Shown in pieces: positions 35,291 to 44,297 of a DNA stretch of 64,000 bases. The notes beneath the pieces were generated by a model. It saw nothing but the letters and a program-made list of their open reading frames with translations, did not search any database and was not told where the DNA came from. Every line of letters begins with the position of its first letter. Within the stretch, counting starts at the first letter, position 1. Location of the stretch: assembly GCF_965284335.1 (NCBI RefSeq), contig NZ_OZ260076.1; one strand, 5' to 3'. The translations under genes and the position numbers were made by a program. Source of the DNA: Tabrizicola_A sp965284335. Its GTDB lineage: Bacteria > Pseudomonadota > Alphaproteobacteria > Rhodobacterales > Rhodobacteraceae.

Positions 35291-35325
35291 CGCCCTGCCG
35301 CGCGAAAATCATCGGCGGCAGGGCG
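35291..35325. terminator. Bidirectional hairpin between aroC and the RTX gene
   Basis: A perfect eleven-pair stem CGCCCTGCCGC (35291-35301) / GCGGCAGGGCG (35315-35325) with a 13-base loop. It lies between two convergent genes. There is no T-run on either side, so it may be Rho-assisted or protect RNA ends. Confidence 0.6.
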
Positions 35326-35334
35326 CTTGGCCTC

Positions 35335-37290
35335 TTAGATCAGGAAACTGTCCAGGGTCAGGCCCTGAGTGTCGGTCAACCCGGTCAGAATGATCGCATC
35401 GCCATCGCCATAGCTGATGGTGGCGCGGCTGCCCCGGACGCTTAGGCTGGCATTGGTCACCCCCTCAAGCGCGATGTGATCGACGCCAACGGTAAAGCCC
35501 TTGATCACATCGCGGCCATCGCCTGCCACAAAGTGGAACACATCGGCCCCAAGCCCGCCCGAGAACAGATCATTGCCCGCCCCCCCGGTCAGCTGATCGC
35601 CATCCGACCCCGCCACCAAGGTGTCACGGCCAACACCGCCAAACAGCGCATCCCCCCCCGCGCCGCCATAAAGCTTGTCGCTGCCATCGCCGCCATAAAG
35701 CTGGTCGTTGCCCGCGCCGCCATACAAGATGTCATTGCCAAGCCCGCCAAACAGCCGGTCATCGCCATGGCCACCCGTCAGGTGATCGGCCCCGCCTGCG
35801 CCGGTCAGCACATTGGCATTGGCATTGCCAACGATCCGGTTGTTCAGATCATTGCCCGTGCCATTGGTCGCAGCCGATCCGGCGATCAACACCAGCTCTT
35901 CAAACCCCTCGCCCAACGTGTGCGACAGGGTTGAGCGCACTTTGTCATAGCCATTGCCGCCAGCTTCCGAGATCACATCACCCGCATTGTCGATGTAATA
36001 AACATCATTCCCGGCACCGCCCTGCATGGTGTCAGCCCCGGCTTGGCCATCCAGCACATCATGGCCATCGCCGCCAACGATCAGATCATTGCCCTGCCCG
36101 GCACGGATGAAATCATTGCCGGTGCCGCCATAAATGTCGTCATCGCCAAACCCGGCGGTGATCTTGTCATTGCCGCCATAGCCCATGATCACCTCGGACA
36201 GCCCATCGGCTCCGTCAATGCGGTTGCCTTGGGCATCGGCAAAGCCGATGTGCATGCTGTCATTGCCCGCCGTGCCATCGACGGGCGACGGGGTCAGCGT
36301 GACAAAGGCGGTATCCGCTGTGCCCAGCGCATCGGTGATGGTATAGCTAAAGGTCACCGGGCTGGACTCGCGGGTGGCCGTGACGGTCACCGTGCCATTG
36401 GCATTCAACCGCAGCTGATCACCGGTTGTCAGCGTCACCGTCTGACCTGCGGTCACGGCAACATCGTTCAGGTGGGTGATCTGCACATCGGTGCGGCCCA
36501 CGGTCATGTCATTGCCCTTGAGGTTAACCGTGGTCTGACCTTTCGTGGTGACCGACACCGCATCATCGGTGGCAATCAACGCGGTTTGCACCGAATCCGC
36601 CACGATCAGCAGATTGCTGTCATAGCTGGCATCCCCCGCATCCGCGATGCCGATGCGAATGGTATTGACCTGCCCCACCAGAACCGGGGCCTTCAAGGTC
36701 AGCACCATGGTCAACCCGTCCATCTCGGTGTTGATGATATCGCCCGTGTTGTTGACAAAGAGGTTGGGGTTCACCGTCGTGTTGATATTGTCGATCGAAA
36801 TATCGCCATCGCCCAGCGCAAGGCTCAGCTTGACGCCATTCACCCAGATGCCCACCGCATCGTTATAGCCCGAATTCACCCATTCCAGATATTCCTCCGA
36901 GCCAAAGACCAGCCGCATCGTCAGCGTGTCACCCACGGGCCGGAAGCTTGCGTCAAAAAACGCGCCGTCATAGGTGGCCACACCCGCAATCGCATTCATG
37001 CCGGGGTCATTGTTGATCCCCGCCATCATCCCCGAGGTCGAGGACGACTGGTTCGGATCACCGCTGGCATTGGTGAAGGAGGTGGCCAGACCGGTCGACA
37101 GGATCACCCCGCTGGCCGAAGGCACCGCACCGGGCGATACGGTCAGCCCGTTGGTGTAAATCCCGGCCGAGCGCGGGTCACCGCGATAGCTGGCGGAAAG
37201 AACCGTCACACCATCGCCAAAGATGGTATCGGCCATTTGCATTGCCGTCACATTGGTGACGACAGGCAGTTTAGAAGCTGTAACAGGCAA
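35335..37290 (-). CDS. Choice-of-anchor L / RTX calcium-binding secreted protein
   Basis: A 651-residue acidic protein with no Sec signal peptide. Residues 1-240 match a choice-of-anchor L domain (LVFGSEEYLEWVNSGYNDAV, GIWVNGVKLSLALGD). Residues 240-340 are a cadherin-like/Ig-like linker (SYTITDALGTADTAF). Residues 345-600 contain about a dozen glycine-aspartate nonapeptides (GGAGNDQLYGGDGSDKLYGG) that bind calcium in type I secreted proteins. The C terminus ends TLDSFLI. Export by a type I system is expected, but no ABC exporter gene is in the window. It begins 25 bases after the initiating glycosyltransferase stop, so it is probably the last gene of the exopolysaccharide operon. Confidence 0.85.
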   Translation of the reverse strand: MPVTASKLPVVTNVTAMQMADTIFGDGVTVLSASYRGDPRSAGIYTNGLTVSPGAVPSASGVILSTGLATSFTNASGDPNQSSSTSGMMAGINNDPGMNAIAGVATYDGAFFDASFRPVGDTLTMRLVFGSEEYLEWVNSGYNDAVGIWVNGVKLSLALGDGDISIDNINTTVNPNLFVNNTGDIINTEMDGLTMVLTLKAPVLVGQVNTIRIGIADAGDASYDSNLLIVADSVQTALIATDDAVSVTTKGQTTVNLKGNDMTVGRTDVQITHLNDVAVTAGQTVTLTTGDQLRLNANGTVTVTATRESSPVTFSYTITDALGTADTAFVTLTPSPVDGTAGNDSMHIGFADAQGNRIDGADGLSEVIMGYGGNDKITAGFGDDDIYGGTGNDFIRAGQGNDLIVGGDGHDVLDGQAGADTMQGGAGNDVYYIDNAGDVISEAGGNGYDKVRSTLSHTLGEGFEELVLIAGSAATNGTGNDLNNRIVGNANANVLTGAGGADHLTGGHGDDRLFGGLGNDILYGGAGNDQLYGGDGSDKLYGGAGGDALFGGVGRDTLVAGSDGDQLTGGAGNDLFSGGLGADVFHFVAGDGRDVIKGFTVGVDHIALEGVTNASLSVRGSRATISYGDGDAIILTGLTDTQGLTLDSFLI

Positions 37291-37315
37291 AGTCTCGTTC
37301 CTTTAAAGTTTTGGG

Positions 37316-38053
37316 TTAATAGGCGCCACGGCCTGACAGAACCGCGCGCACGGTGGCGGCAAGGATCACAAGGTCGCGCGACAGGCGGCCATCGCGCGCA
37401 TAGCCGATGTCCATGGTCACCATCTCGTCAAAGCCCACCTCGGCGCGGCCCGACACTTGCCAGACCCCGGTGATGCCGGGCAGAACCGACAGGCGTTCCA
37501 TGGCCTGTGCGGGATAGGCGCGCACCTCTTCGGGCAGCGCAGGACGCGGGCCGACCAAAGACATCTCACCGCGCAAGACGTTGAAAATCTGCGGCAACTC
37601 ATCCAAGGACAGCCGACGCAGCACACGGCCCACCGGCGTGATCCGCGGATCTTTGCGCGATTTGAAACAAATACCCTCGCGGTCGCTTTGGGCCAAAAGC
37701 TCGGCCCGCCGTGCCTCGGCATCCACCTGCATCGAGCGGAACTTGATCATGCCAAAGGGCCGACCATTCCGGCCAATCCGGGTTTGCACGAAAAACACCG
37801 GTCCCGGTCCCGACAGCCGCACCGCCAGCGCGATCAGCGCAATCACCGGCCACAGCACCAAAAGACCGGCCACGACCAAGGTCACATCCAAGGGCCGTTT
37901 CCAGGCCGGGATCGGGCGGGCGTCAACAGCTTCTGCTAGGCGCTCCACGGGCAGGGCACGCGGCAAGATGCGCCGGCTTTGAACAAATCCGGGCGCCATT
38001 GGCTTTGAGCTCGGCGCAGCTTGCAAATTGGACGGACGAAAATAGGCGGTCAT
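37316..38053 (-). CDS. Undecaprenyl-phosphate sugar phosphotransferase
   Basis: This 245-residue membrane enzyme starts exopolysaccharide synthesis by moving a sugar-1-phosphate to undecaprenyl phosphate on the inner face of the inner membrane. AAGGAG precedes the ATG at 38053. A proline-rich cytoplasmic N terminus (1-53) is followed by one hydrophobic segment (about 57-78, VTLVVAGLLVLWPVIALIAL) and the polyprenyl-glycosyl-1-phosphate transferase core: FVQTRIGRNGRPFGMIKFRSM, LRRLSLDELPQIFNVLRGEMSLVGPRP and GITGVWQVSGRA. It is a short WcaJ-like form. The sugar (glucose or galactose) cannot be read from sequence. Confidence 0.93.
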   Translation of the reverse strand: MTAYFRPSNLQAAPSSKPMAPGFVQSRRILPRALPVERLAEAVDARPIPAWKRPLDVTLVVAGLLVLWPVIALIALAVRLSGPGPVFFVQTRIGRNGRPFGMIKFRSMQVDAEARRAELLAQSDREGICFKSRKDPRITPVGRVLRRLSLDELPQIFNVLRGEMSLVGPRPALPEEVRAYPAQAMERLSVLPGITGVWQVSGRAEVGFDEMVTMDIGYARDGRLSRDLVILAATVRAVLSGRGAY

Positions 38054-38099
38054 AAAAATCTCCTTACTCGGAATGGGGGGTGGGGTCGGGCGGCGGCGC

Positions 38100-40145
38100 T
38101 TAATGCGGCAGGCCCGGATCCCCGGCATAGGCATGGGTAAAGACGACGCCGCCGCCTTGTCGCGGCAAGGTGTCAAGGCGCAGGATATTGGCCGCCACCA
38201 CGGCCTTGCGGTCCGAGGGGCGCACTTCGGCAAGGCCAAGATCAGAGGCCGACAGCAGCAGTTCGGCCTTCAGGCTGGCGCTGGGGCTTTGGGCGCAGAT
38301 CAGGATCAGATCGTGCCCCTCGCTCAACTGCGCCAGCGCCTTGCGGATCGCGCCAATCCCGGTCCCAGTGTCGGTCTGGCGCAGATCATGGCCCGCAGGC
38401 ATCAGATCCAACCCCTCGCCCAAGGCAACCGGGGCTGGCGTCAGCCCCATCAGCAACTCGCGCCAACCGGGGGCATCGCCCAGATCGTGCTGGCGGCTGA
38501 TGGTGGTTTCTTCAAAATCGGCATCAATCAGCAAAACCCGCGTGCCCGCTTTGGCAAAGCTTTTCGCCAGATCCAGCGCAGCGGCGCTGGGGGCCTTGCC
38601 GTCAAGGCTGGTAAAGGTGATGACCCGCGCCATTCCGGCGGCATGGGGCTGGCGCAGCGGGTGCAATTGCAAGGCATTACGCAGACGGTCCGGCTCTGAC
38701 AGGCTGGGGCGATGCTGCGGCACTACGCGCAGCACCGGCACCCGATGCGAAAACCGGATCAGCGCATCGGAATAGCGCAGCTTGCCCGAGGTCAGACCCA
38801 TCACCAGCGCCAAAAAGAACGGCAACACACCCCCCGCCCCCAAACCGGCGGCGGCCAGCATCTTGCTGCTGTCCTCGATCGGCTCGGCCATCTCGGTGGC
38901 GGGTGACAGAATGGCGGTATAGCCCGGCAGCGCGCGCCCCGCCTCCAGCCGGATCATTTCCAACGCGCCGCTGGTTTCTTCCAACAGCTTGCGCACATCC
39001 TTGGCCTCTTGCTCCAACGCGGCCAATTCGGCGCGCTTGCCGTTCAACTCACGCGCCTCGGCGCGGGCCCCGGCCAATTGCGCGGTGATCTTTTCCAAAA
39101 GCGCGGCAATCTCGGCCAAACTCGCTTCGGCATTTGCGCCCGATGTATCGGTCAGCGCGCCGGTCTGGCCCAGAACCTTGATCTGCTCGCGCCGATCCGA
39201 CATGGCGCGGTCAATCACACCAATCTGTTCGCGCAGATCCATCACCTGAGAGCTGTTCGGCGGATAGCGCAGCAACAACGTCGACAGTTCCGCCTCACGC
39301 TTGGCGCGGTCAAAGTTCAAATCGGCCAAGGCACGGTCCAGCAAAGTGGCGCGCATGATCTCATCATCCGACATATCGGCCGAAGATTCGCCCGCTGCCG
39401 TGCGCATCGCGGCCAGCGTCGCCTCGATCTCGGCACGCCGCGCCGACAGCGCATCAATCTGCGCCACCTTTTCCACATGCGCCTTGGCCAAGGCGTCGAT
39501 GCCATATTCGCCGCCCACATCCAGCGTGCGCTGGCGAATATCCTTTTGCCGGGCCAACAGATCATCTTCGCGCAGCTGCAATTCAGCCAGCCGCACATCG
39601 CTGCGGGTGCTTTCCGCCTCGGCCTGCAAATCCAGATAGGCGGTGGTCACCGCATTGATCTTGGCCGCCGCAAAGGCCGGATCGCGGCTCTTTGTTTTCA
39701 GCGTGATCAGGCTGTCATTGCGCTTGATCTCAATCGCGCTGGACAGATCGCGCGGCGTCATCTCGGCCACCTCTTCGGGCCAAGCCGCCGTCATCATCGA
39801 AATCGCCCGCGCCATCACCGGGTCCGAGGCAACAGTGGTGGTTTCCGCCTTCACAAAACTGTCAAAGGTTTTCAAAACGGAATCATCGCCCGTGCGATAT
39901 AAGATATTGGATTCCTGCGGAAAAACCCGCAAAATCGCGCTGCCCTCATACAGCTTTACACCCATCTGAAAACCGCCCAAGGCAAAAGCCTGGGCCAAGA
40001 CCGCCGCCGCCAACCCAGCCGCGCGCCAGCGCCCCCGCATGGCACGCGCCAGCCCGGCAATCGGGCTTTGCTCTGGCGGACCGGCGGGCTCAGCCGCAGG
40101 GAGGGCCTCGACGAGACCCAGATCAAGATCGGCATGGGCAGTCAT
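38100..40145 (-). CDS. Chain-length determinant protein with degenerate kinase-like C terminus
   Basis: A 681-residue polysaccharide co-polymerase of Wzz/PCP-2a type, joined to a C-terminal P-loop-like domain. TM1 is near residues 40-60. A large periplasmic helical region with coiled-coil character runs to about 430, and TM2 sits near 435-460. The C-terminal domain (about 500-681) resembles a BY-kinase: it keeps the Walker A' region VLLIDADFEE but lacks a proper Walker A, having TSLDGKAPSAAA where PGEGKS/T is expected, and has no Tyr cluster at the end (only one Tyr). It may therefore have lost kinase activity. Start chosen at 40145 (MTAHADLDLG). Confidence 0.88.
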   Translation of the reverse strand: MTAHADLDLGLVEALPAAEPAGPPEQSPIAGLARAMRGRWRAAGLAAAVLAQAFALGGFQMGVKLYEGSAILRVFPQESNILYRTGDDSVLKTFDSFVKAETTTVASDPVMARAISMMTAAWPEEVAEMTPRDLSSAIEIKRNDSLITLKTKSRDPAFAAAKINAVTTAYLDLQAEAESTRSDVRLAELQLREDDLLARQKDIRQRTLDVGGEYGIDALAKAHVEKVAQIDALSARRAEIEATLAAMRTAAGESSADMSDDEIMRATLLDRALADLNFDRAKREAELSTLLLRYPPNSSQVMDLREQIGVIDRAMSDRREQIKVLGQTGALTDTSGANAEASLAEIAALLEKITAQLAGARAEARELNGKRAELAALEQEAKDVRKLLEETSGALEMIRLEAGRALPGYTAILSPATEMAEPIEDSSKMLAAAGLGAGGVLPFFLALVMGLTSGKLRYSDALIRFSHRVPVLRVVPQHRPSLSEPDRLRNALQLHPLRQPHAAGMARVITFTSLDGKAPSAAALDLAKSFAKAGTRVLLIDADFEETTISRQHDLGDAPGWRELLMGLTPAPVALGEGLDLMPAGHDLRQTDTGTGIGAIRKALAQLSEGHDLILICAQSPSASLKAELLLSASDLGLAEVRPSDRKAVVAANILRLDTLPRQGGGVVFTHAYAGDPGLPH

Positions 40146-40147
40146 GG

Positions 40148-40999
40148 TTACACCTTGCCCGAAAGGCTGGGACGGGTGGTGGCGTCGCGCTCCCATCGCG
40201 GTGCCGCGCGTTCGGTGGCCAGCCGCAGCCGAACCCAGGCCATCACGGCGACAAAGACCACCAGATCACCCCAGCGCTGCGGCTGCGACACCGCCGCCAT
40301 CAGCATGGCCCCCACCCCTTCGCGCAAGGGGGCGGGACGGCCCATGGCCGAAATCACCCGCGCCCCGCGCAAACTGCGGCACCGCGTCTGGATCAGGCTG
40401 GACAGGTTGCGCGGCGCACGCGCGACAAAACGGCAGGCGGCGACAAAAGCCACCTCATCGGCGGCAAAGGCGCGGCGGATCCACTCATCATCGCCCGTGA
40501 CCAAAGGCAGCGGAAACACGCGCTGCACCCCCTTGGGCGACAGGGCAAACAAGCCGCCAAACTTACCATGGGTGAAATAGGGGTTCAGCATCCATGCCCG
40601 AACCCAAGACCGAACCGCGGGCGAGGCCCCGGCGCTGTCCACCTCCATCGTGCCACAGGCAGCCAAGGCGCGGTCGTCCAACAAAGGCGCAATCAGCGCC
40701 AGCACCTGCGAGGCGGTCACATCAAGATCGGCATCCAGACAAACCACCGGACGCGAGGGCAACGCATAGCTGACACCCAGATTCAGCGCCTGAGATTTCC
40801 CGGCAATCGGGGTTTCCAACACCAAAGCCTCGGGGGCTGCTGCCCGCGCCACGGCGGCGGTGTCATCTGTGCAGGCATTGGCAATCACGATCAGCCGCAA
40901 ACGGCCCCGGGCCAGCCCCTGCTGCAAGGTCGCCAAGGTGCGACCGATCACCGCCGCTTCATTCCAAGCGGGGATCAAAACGGTGGCAAGTTCGCTCAT
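40148..40999 (-). CDS. Family 2 glycosyltransferase
   Basis: A 283-residue GT-A enzyme (MSELATVLIPAWNEAAVIGRTL). The nucleotide-sugar motif CLDADLDV gives the metal-binding DxD near residue 90. TGDDEWIRRAF is a typical later motif, and the C terminus has a hydrophobic patch (WGDLVVFVAVMAWVRL) that may associate with the membrane. Its start overlaps the ALG13-like gene's stop by four bases. It adds a sugar to the growing exopolysaccharide repeat unit; donor and linkage are unknown. Confidence 0.88.
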   Translation of the reverse strand: MSELATVLIPAWNEAAVIGRTLATLQQGLARGRLRLIVIANACTDDTAAVARAAAPEALVLETPIAGKSQALNLGVSYALPSRPVVCLDADLDVTASQVLALIAPLLDDRALAACGTMEVDSAGASPAVRSWVRAWMLNPYFTHGKFGGLFALSPKGVQRVFPLPLVTGDDEWIRRAFAADEVAFVAACRFVARAPRNLSSLIQTRCRSLRGARVISAMGRPAPLREGVGAMLMAAVSQPQRWGDLVVFVAVMAWVRLRLATERAAPRWERDATTRPSLSGKV

Positions 41000-41517
41000 T
41001 GGCGCCAGTCCCGCCCTTGATCGGCCTTGGTGCCCGACCAGATAAAGCCCCGCACCGCATCCAAAAGACTGGACGAGGCGGTGCCGCGGTCGATCACCGC
41101 CATGCTGCGCTCGGTCCGCGCCAGCGCGCCGGAAATCGCAGCGCAGAGGCTCGCGCTGTCCTCCACCACCGTCACATTCGACAAGCGCGCCATTTCGGCG
41201 GCCGTGTCGCGCTGGTGGTCGTTGCGATGCTCCCCCAGATCGGCGCGGCGCGGCATCAGGATCAGAGGTTTGCCAAACTCCAACGCGGTCAGGATGGTGC
41301 CCATCCCCGCATGGGCCACGATCACCCGCGCCTGCATCACACATTCGGCAAAGCGGTCTTGGTCCATCTGTTCGATCTGGGTGAGATGGGCATAACGGTT
41401 CAGCGTGCGCCCGGTCTGGGCCAGCACAGGCATCGACGGGTTCAACGAGGCCCAAGTGTCCAGCGCCAGCAACAGACGGTCAAAAGGCAACTGGGTTCCA
41501 ACGGTGGCAAGGATCAT
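40996..41517 (-). CDS. ALG13-like glycosyltransferase subunit
   Basis: A 173-residue single GT28 C-terminal-type domain (MILATVGTQLPFDRLLLALD, then AHAGMGTILTALEFGKPLILMPRRADLGEHRNDHQ). This fold binds the nucleotide sugar. It matches bacterial ALG13-like subunits such as PssE, EpsF and Cps14G that work with a membrane ALG14-like partner. That partner is encoded 28 bases upstream. The start is the ATG at 41517; an earlier frame extension lacks family resemblance. Together the pair should form one active transferase. Confidence 0.88.
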   Translation of the reverse strand: MILATVGTQLPFDRLLLALDTWASLNPSMPVLAQTGRTLNRYAHLTQIEQMDQDRFAECVMQARVIVAHAGMGTILTALEFGKPLILMPRRADLGEHRNDHQRDTAAEMARLSNVTVVEDSASLCAAISGALARTERSMAVIDRGTASSSLLDAVRGFIWSGTKADQGRDWRQ

Positions 41518-41545
41518 GACAAAGGCTTTCGGGAAAAAGGAAAGA

Positions 41546-42022
41546 TTACAAAACAGCGCCGCGATATTCGGCCCCATGGGCCTGCGCGACGGCGGGCCAT
41601 TGCGACAGCACCAGATCCGCCGCACGCTGCGCCAGACGGGCCGACACCGACAGCTCTCGGGTATTGGCAATGGAATCGAGGAACATGGTGCGTGCCCCCA
41701 AAAGGCGCGCGATGCGGATTGCCAGATAGCCCCCCGCCGCCCCGGTCGACACCACCACATGCGGACGCACCCGCAGCACAATGATCGCAAGGCGGATCGC
41801 CGCCATCACCAGCCGCAGCTTGGTGTCCTTATTGGCGTCAGGATAAAGATGCACCGGCGCCGGGGCGACCATGGGTGCAGCCGAACGGTCAACCGTGGCA
41901 TAGTGAATCTCGGTGCCCTCAAAGGCCGGACGCAACCGCATCAGCTGCACCCAATGACCACCGCCCGAGGCGACGGCAAGCACGCGGCGCGGTGTTGGTC
42001 TAGGGGTTTGCAAGGTCTGCAT
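41546..42022 (-). CDS. ALG14-like glycosyltransferase subunit
   Basis: A 158-residue protein (RRVLAVASGGGHWVQLMRLRPAF, then VVVSTGAAGGYLAIRIARLLGARTMFLDS) of the ALG14/PssD/EpsE family, which recruits the catalytic ALG13-like partner to the membrane and supplies the acceptor site. GGAG precedes the ATG at 42022 on the minus strand. Most of the helix near 66-82 is hydrophobic. The partner gene follows 28 bases downstream. In rhizobia PssD-PssE add glucuronic acid to the exopolysaccharide. A similar role here is inference. A palindromic candidate operator lies 105 bases upstream. Confidence 0.88.
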   Translation of the reverse strand: MQTLQTPRPTPRRVLAVASGGGHWVQLMRLRPAFEGTEIHYATVDRSAAPMVAPAPVHLYPDANKDTKLRLVMAAIRLAIIVLRVRPHVVVSTGAAGGYLAIRIARLLGARTMFLDSIANTRELSVSARLAQRAADLVLSQWPAVAQAHGAEYRGAVL

Positions 42023-42126
42023 TGTGGTCTCCGATGAAGCATTCTGCCTTATCGAAGTTTTACCCGTCTCTTTCTCCAAAGGCTTGCGAACAAAAGGAAA
42101 GCCAAAGGGTCCGTGGGGGTGGTCAC

Positions 42127-42144
42127 CCTATCCTTGCGGATAGG
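42127..42144. promoter_or_regulatory. Candidate operator, palindrome CCTATC-N6-GATAGG (site 1)
   Basis: CCTATCCTTGCGGATAGG is an 18-base perfect palindrome overlapping the stop codon of the upstream glycosyltransferase and followed by the only gap over 100 bases in the exopolysaccharide operon. No T-run follows, so it is unlikely to be a terminator. The same dyad recurs at 52299. Confidence 0.5.
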
Positions 42145-43360
42145 CCAAGGCCGGTTTCCGCGCCTTACAAAGCTGGTTATAAAGCGCGGTCAGACGCTCG
42201 GCCTTGGCCGCCCACAGACCCTGTGTCAAAACCTTGTCACGCGCGGCATTTCCCATGGCAACGGTAAGGCGGGGGTCGGCCGAAAGGTGGCGAATTGCGG
42301 CCGCAATATCGGCTGCGAATCGCTCTGGCGTGGTCACCGGCAGGCGAATGCCGCAGCGGTCATCCACAATGTAATCCGGCCCACCCCGCGCGGCGGTGAT
42401 GATCGGCAGACCATGGCGCATCGCCTCATACAAAACCCCACCCGCCGGTTCGCGGAACGAGGGGAACACAAAGGCGTCATGGCTGCGATAGAGCGTCTCG
42501 ATCATCTCGCGCGGTTGGCGGCCCAGAAAGCGCACCCGGTCGGCCACACCCAGCGCCACCGCCTCGGCCTGACACAGCGCAATCTCCTCACCCGCGCCCG
42601 CGCTGGTCAGCGTGACATGGGGCAGATCGCGCAGATGGGCCAAGGCCCGCACCGCATCACGCAGCCCCTTGGTCCGCACCCCACGCCCGACATGCAAGAG
42701 CCGCAGATGCCCCGGCGTCCGCGCATCGCTGCGCGGCGGCTCGACATCGTCGATCCCCAATTCCAGCATCGGCTCAAACCGCTGCAAGGGAATATCGCCC
42801 AAGACCTCTTGCATATAGGGCGCCACGCCCAGAACACAGGCTGCCCGCGAATAGCTGGCGCGCAGCCACGGATCGTTGCGAAAGCGAAAGGCATCCAAGG
42901 CGCGCAGCCGGGTGAACAAAGGGGCCGACCCCGCCTCGGCGCGAAACGCCTCTGGCGTGTCCAGCGCACCGCCCAAGGGGCCGATGACATAAGGCACATC
43001 GAAATGCCGCAAGGGCGAGGCATAGCGCGCCGCCTGCGGCATCAACTGATGCGCCACGTCAAACCGCTCACCCCGCTTTTGCGCCGCCGACAGCCACGCC
43101 CGCACATGACCGGCAAAGATCGGCCATGCCGGTTTCAGCATAGCATTCAACCGCTCATGCCGACGCACCAGCGCCGGCTCGGGCCAGGTGACCACCCGCG
43201 CGCCGGGCAATTGCGTGGCCAGCGCCGTGCGACCGGGGCGCTCAAAGGACAAAACCGTCAGGCTGACCCGCGCGGCCAGCGCCTCGGCCCATTTAAAGGC
43301 CACAAAGGCCTCGCCCACATCGGTGCCGTCGATATTCGGCGCGATCAACAGAACATTCAT
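42128..43360 (-). CDS. Family 4-type glycosyltransferase
   Basis: A 410-residue GT-B enzyme. The start is the ATG at 43360 (MNVLLIAPNIDGTDVGEA), overlapping the upstream stop by four bases. The C-terminal nucleotide-binding half holds LLHVGRGVRTKGLRDAVRAL and the retaining-enzyme motif FPSFREPAGGVLYEAMRHGLPII, which carries the EX7E-like signature. The gene ends inside the palindrome at 42127. Sugar specificity is unknown. Confidence 0.9.
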   Translation of the reverse strand: MNVLLIAPNIDGTDVGEAFVAFKWAEALAARVSLTVLSFERPGRTALATQLPGARVVTWPEPALVRRHERLNAMLKPAWPIFAGHVRAWLSAAQKRGERFDVAHQLMPQAARYASPLRHFDVPYVIGPLGGALDTPEAFRAEAGSAPLFTRLRALDAFRFRNDPWLRASYSRAACVLGVAPYMQEVLGDIPLQRFEPMLELGIDDVEPPRSDARTPGHLRLLHVGRGVRTKGLRDAVRALAHLRDLPHVTLTSAGAGEEIALCQAEAVALGVADRVRFLGRQPREMIETLYRSHDAFVFPSFREPAGGVLYEAMRHGLPIITAARGGPDYIVDDRCGIRLPVTTPERFAADIAAAIRHLSADPRLTVAMGNAARDKVLTQGLWAAKAERLTALYNQLCKARKPALAYPQG

Positions 43361-44265
43361 GCCGCGCGCGCCTTTGGCCAAGCCGCGCCAAACCCGGCCA
43401 CCACACCCATGAAATGGCGCGCCCGCTCGGCGGCCTGCGGACGGCGCAACAGCGCAAGCCCACCCCACCCCACCGCGCGCGAGATGTTGAACAGCGCCAA
43501 AAGCCCAAAGCAGGCCAAGCCGCCCATGCGGCCAAAATGCTTGGCATGCAGCCGCACCGTGCCTTCGGTCAGCATCAGATCGCGCCGATGGTTCAACCGC
43601 CGCACCGACCCGCCACCGAAATGGGTGATGTCGCCCAAAGGCACAAACACCACCCCCCAACCGGCGCGGTCAAAACGGCGGCACCAATCGGTTTCCTCGC
43701 CGTAAAAGAAAAAGCTTTCGTCCAAAAGCCCGACCTGCGCCATCGCGGCGCGGCGCACAAACATCGCACAGCCCGAGATCACCTCGGCGCGGTGTTGGCC
43801 GGTCTGGCCCGCGTTCGGCGCCTCACGCTTGTGCAGGCCAAGCGTCTGGCGCGCCAAACGGTAAAGCGAGGGAAAGGCCGTGGCCGATCCCTGCACCGAC
43901 CCATCCCGGTTCAGAATGCGCGGGCCAAGAACGGCCACGCCCGGCTGATCATCCAGCCAGCGCACCGCATCGGGCAGAACCGAGCCATGCACCAAAGTGT
44001 CGGTGTTCAACAGCAACACATGCCGCCCCACAGCCCGCGCCAAGGCCTGATTGTTGGCCGCCGCAAAGCCGCGGTTGTCGGGATTGGCAATCAGCCGCAG
44101 ATCGGGGAACTCGGCCATCATCATCTGCACCGACCCATCGGTTGACCCGTTGTCCACCACCCAAACCTCGGCCCGCAGATCGCCCAGCCCGGCCCAAACC
44201 GAAGCCAGACAGTCGCGGAGCATGTCGCGGGTGTTCCAATTCACGATGACAATAGAAAGGTCCAT
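43357..44265 (-). CDS. Family 2 glycosyltransferase (rhamnosyltransferase-like)
   Basis: A 302-residue GT-A enzyme starting MDLSIVIVNWNTRDMLRDCLAS; the ATG at 44265 has GGAG five bases upstream, and an ATG at 44301 is less likely. VVDNGSTDGS, NPDNRGFAAANNQALA, LLLNTDT and a YGEETDWCRRFDRAGW block are the pattern of GT2 enzymes such as WbbL rhamnosyltransferases. The final region (about 250-300) is hydrophobic. Rhamnosyl transfer is a family-based guess. Confidence 0.88.
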   Translation of the reverse strand: MDLSIVIVNWNTRDMLRDCLASVWAGLGDLRAEVWVVDNGSTDGSVQMMMAEFPDLRLIANPDNRGFAAANNQALARAVGRHVLLLNTDTLVHGSVLPDAVRWLDDQPGVAVLGPRILNRDGSVQGSATAFPSLYRLARQTLGLHKREAPNAGQTGQHRAEVISGCAMFVRRAAMAQVGLLDESFFFYGEETDWCRRFDRAGWGVVFVPLGDITHFGGGSVRRLNHRRDLMLTEGTVRLHAKHFGRMGGLACFGLLALFNISRAVGWGGLALLRRPQAAERARHFMGVVAGFGAAWPKARAA

Positions 44266-44297
44266 TATGGCTCCTGTAACGGCGATGCTGCGATGTA

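Noticed and set aside
36043..37473. 476-codon plus-strand frame opposite the RTX gene
   Set aside because: Shadow of the repeat-bearing gene; no family motif.
42127..42144. The palindrome as a Rho-independent terminator
   Set aside because: Stem is only seven pairs and no T-run follows on either strand, so a protein-binding site is more likely.
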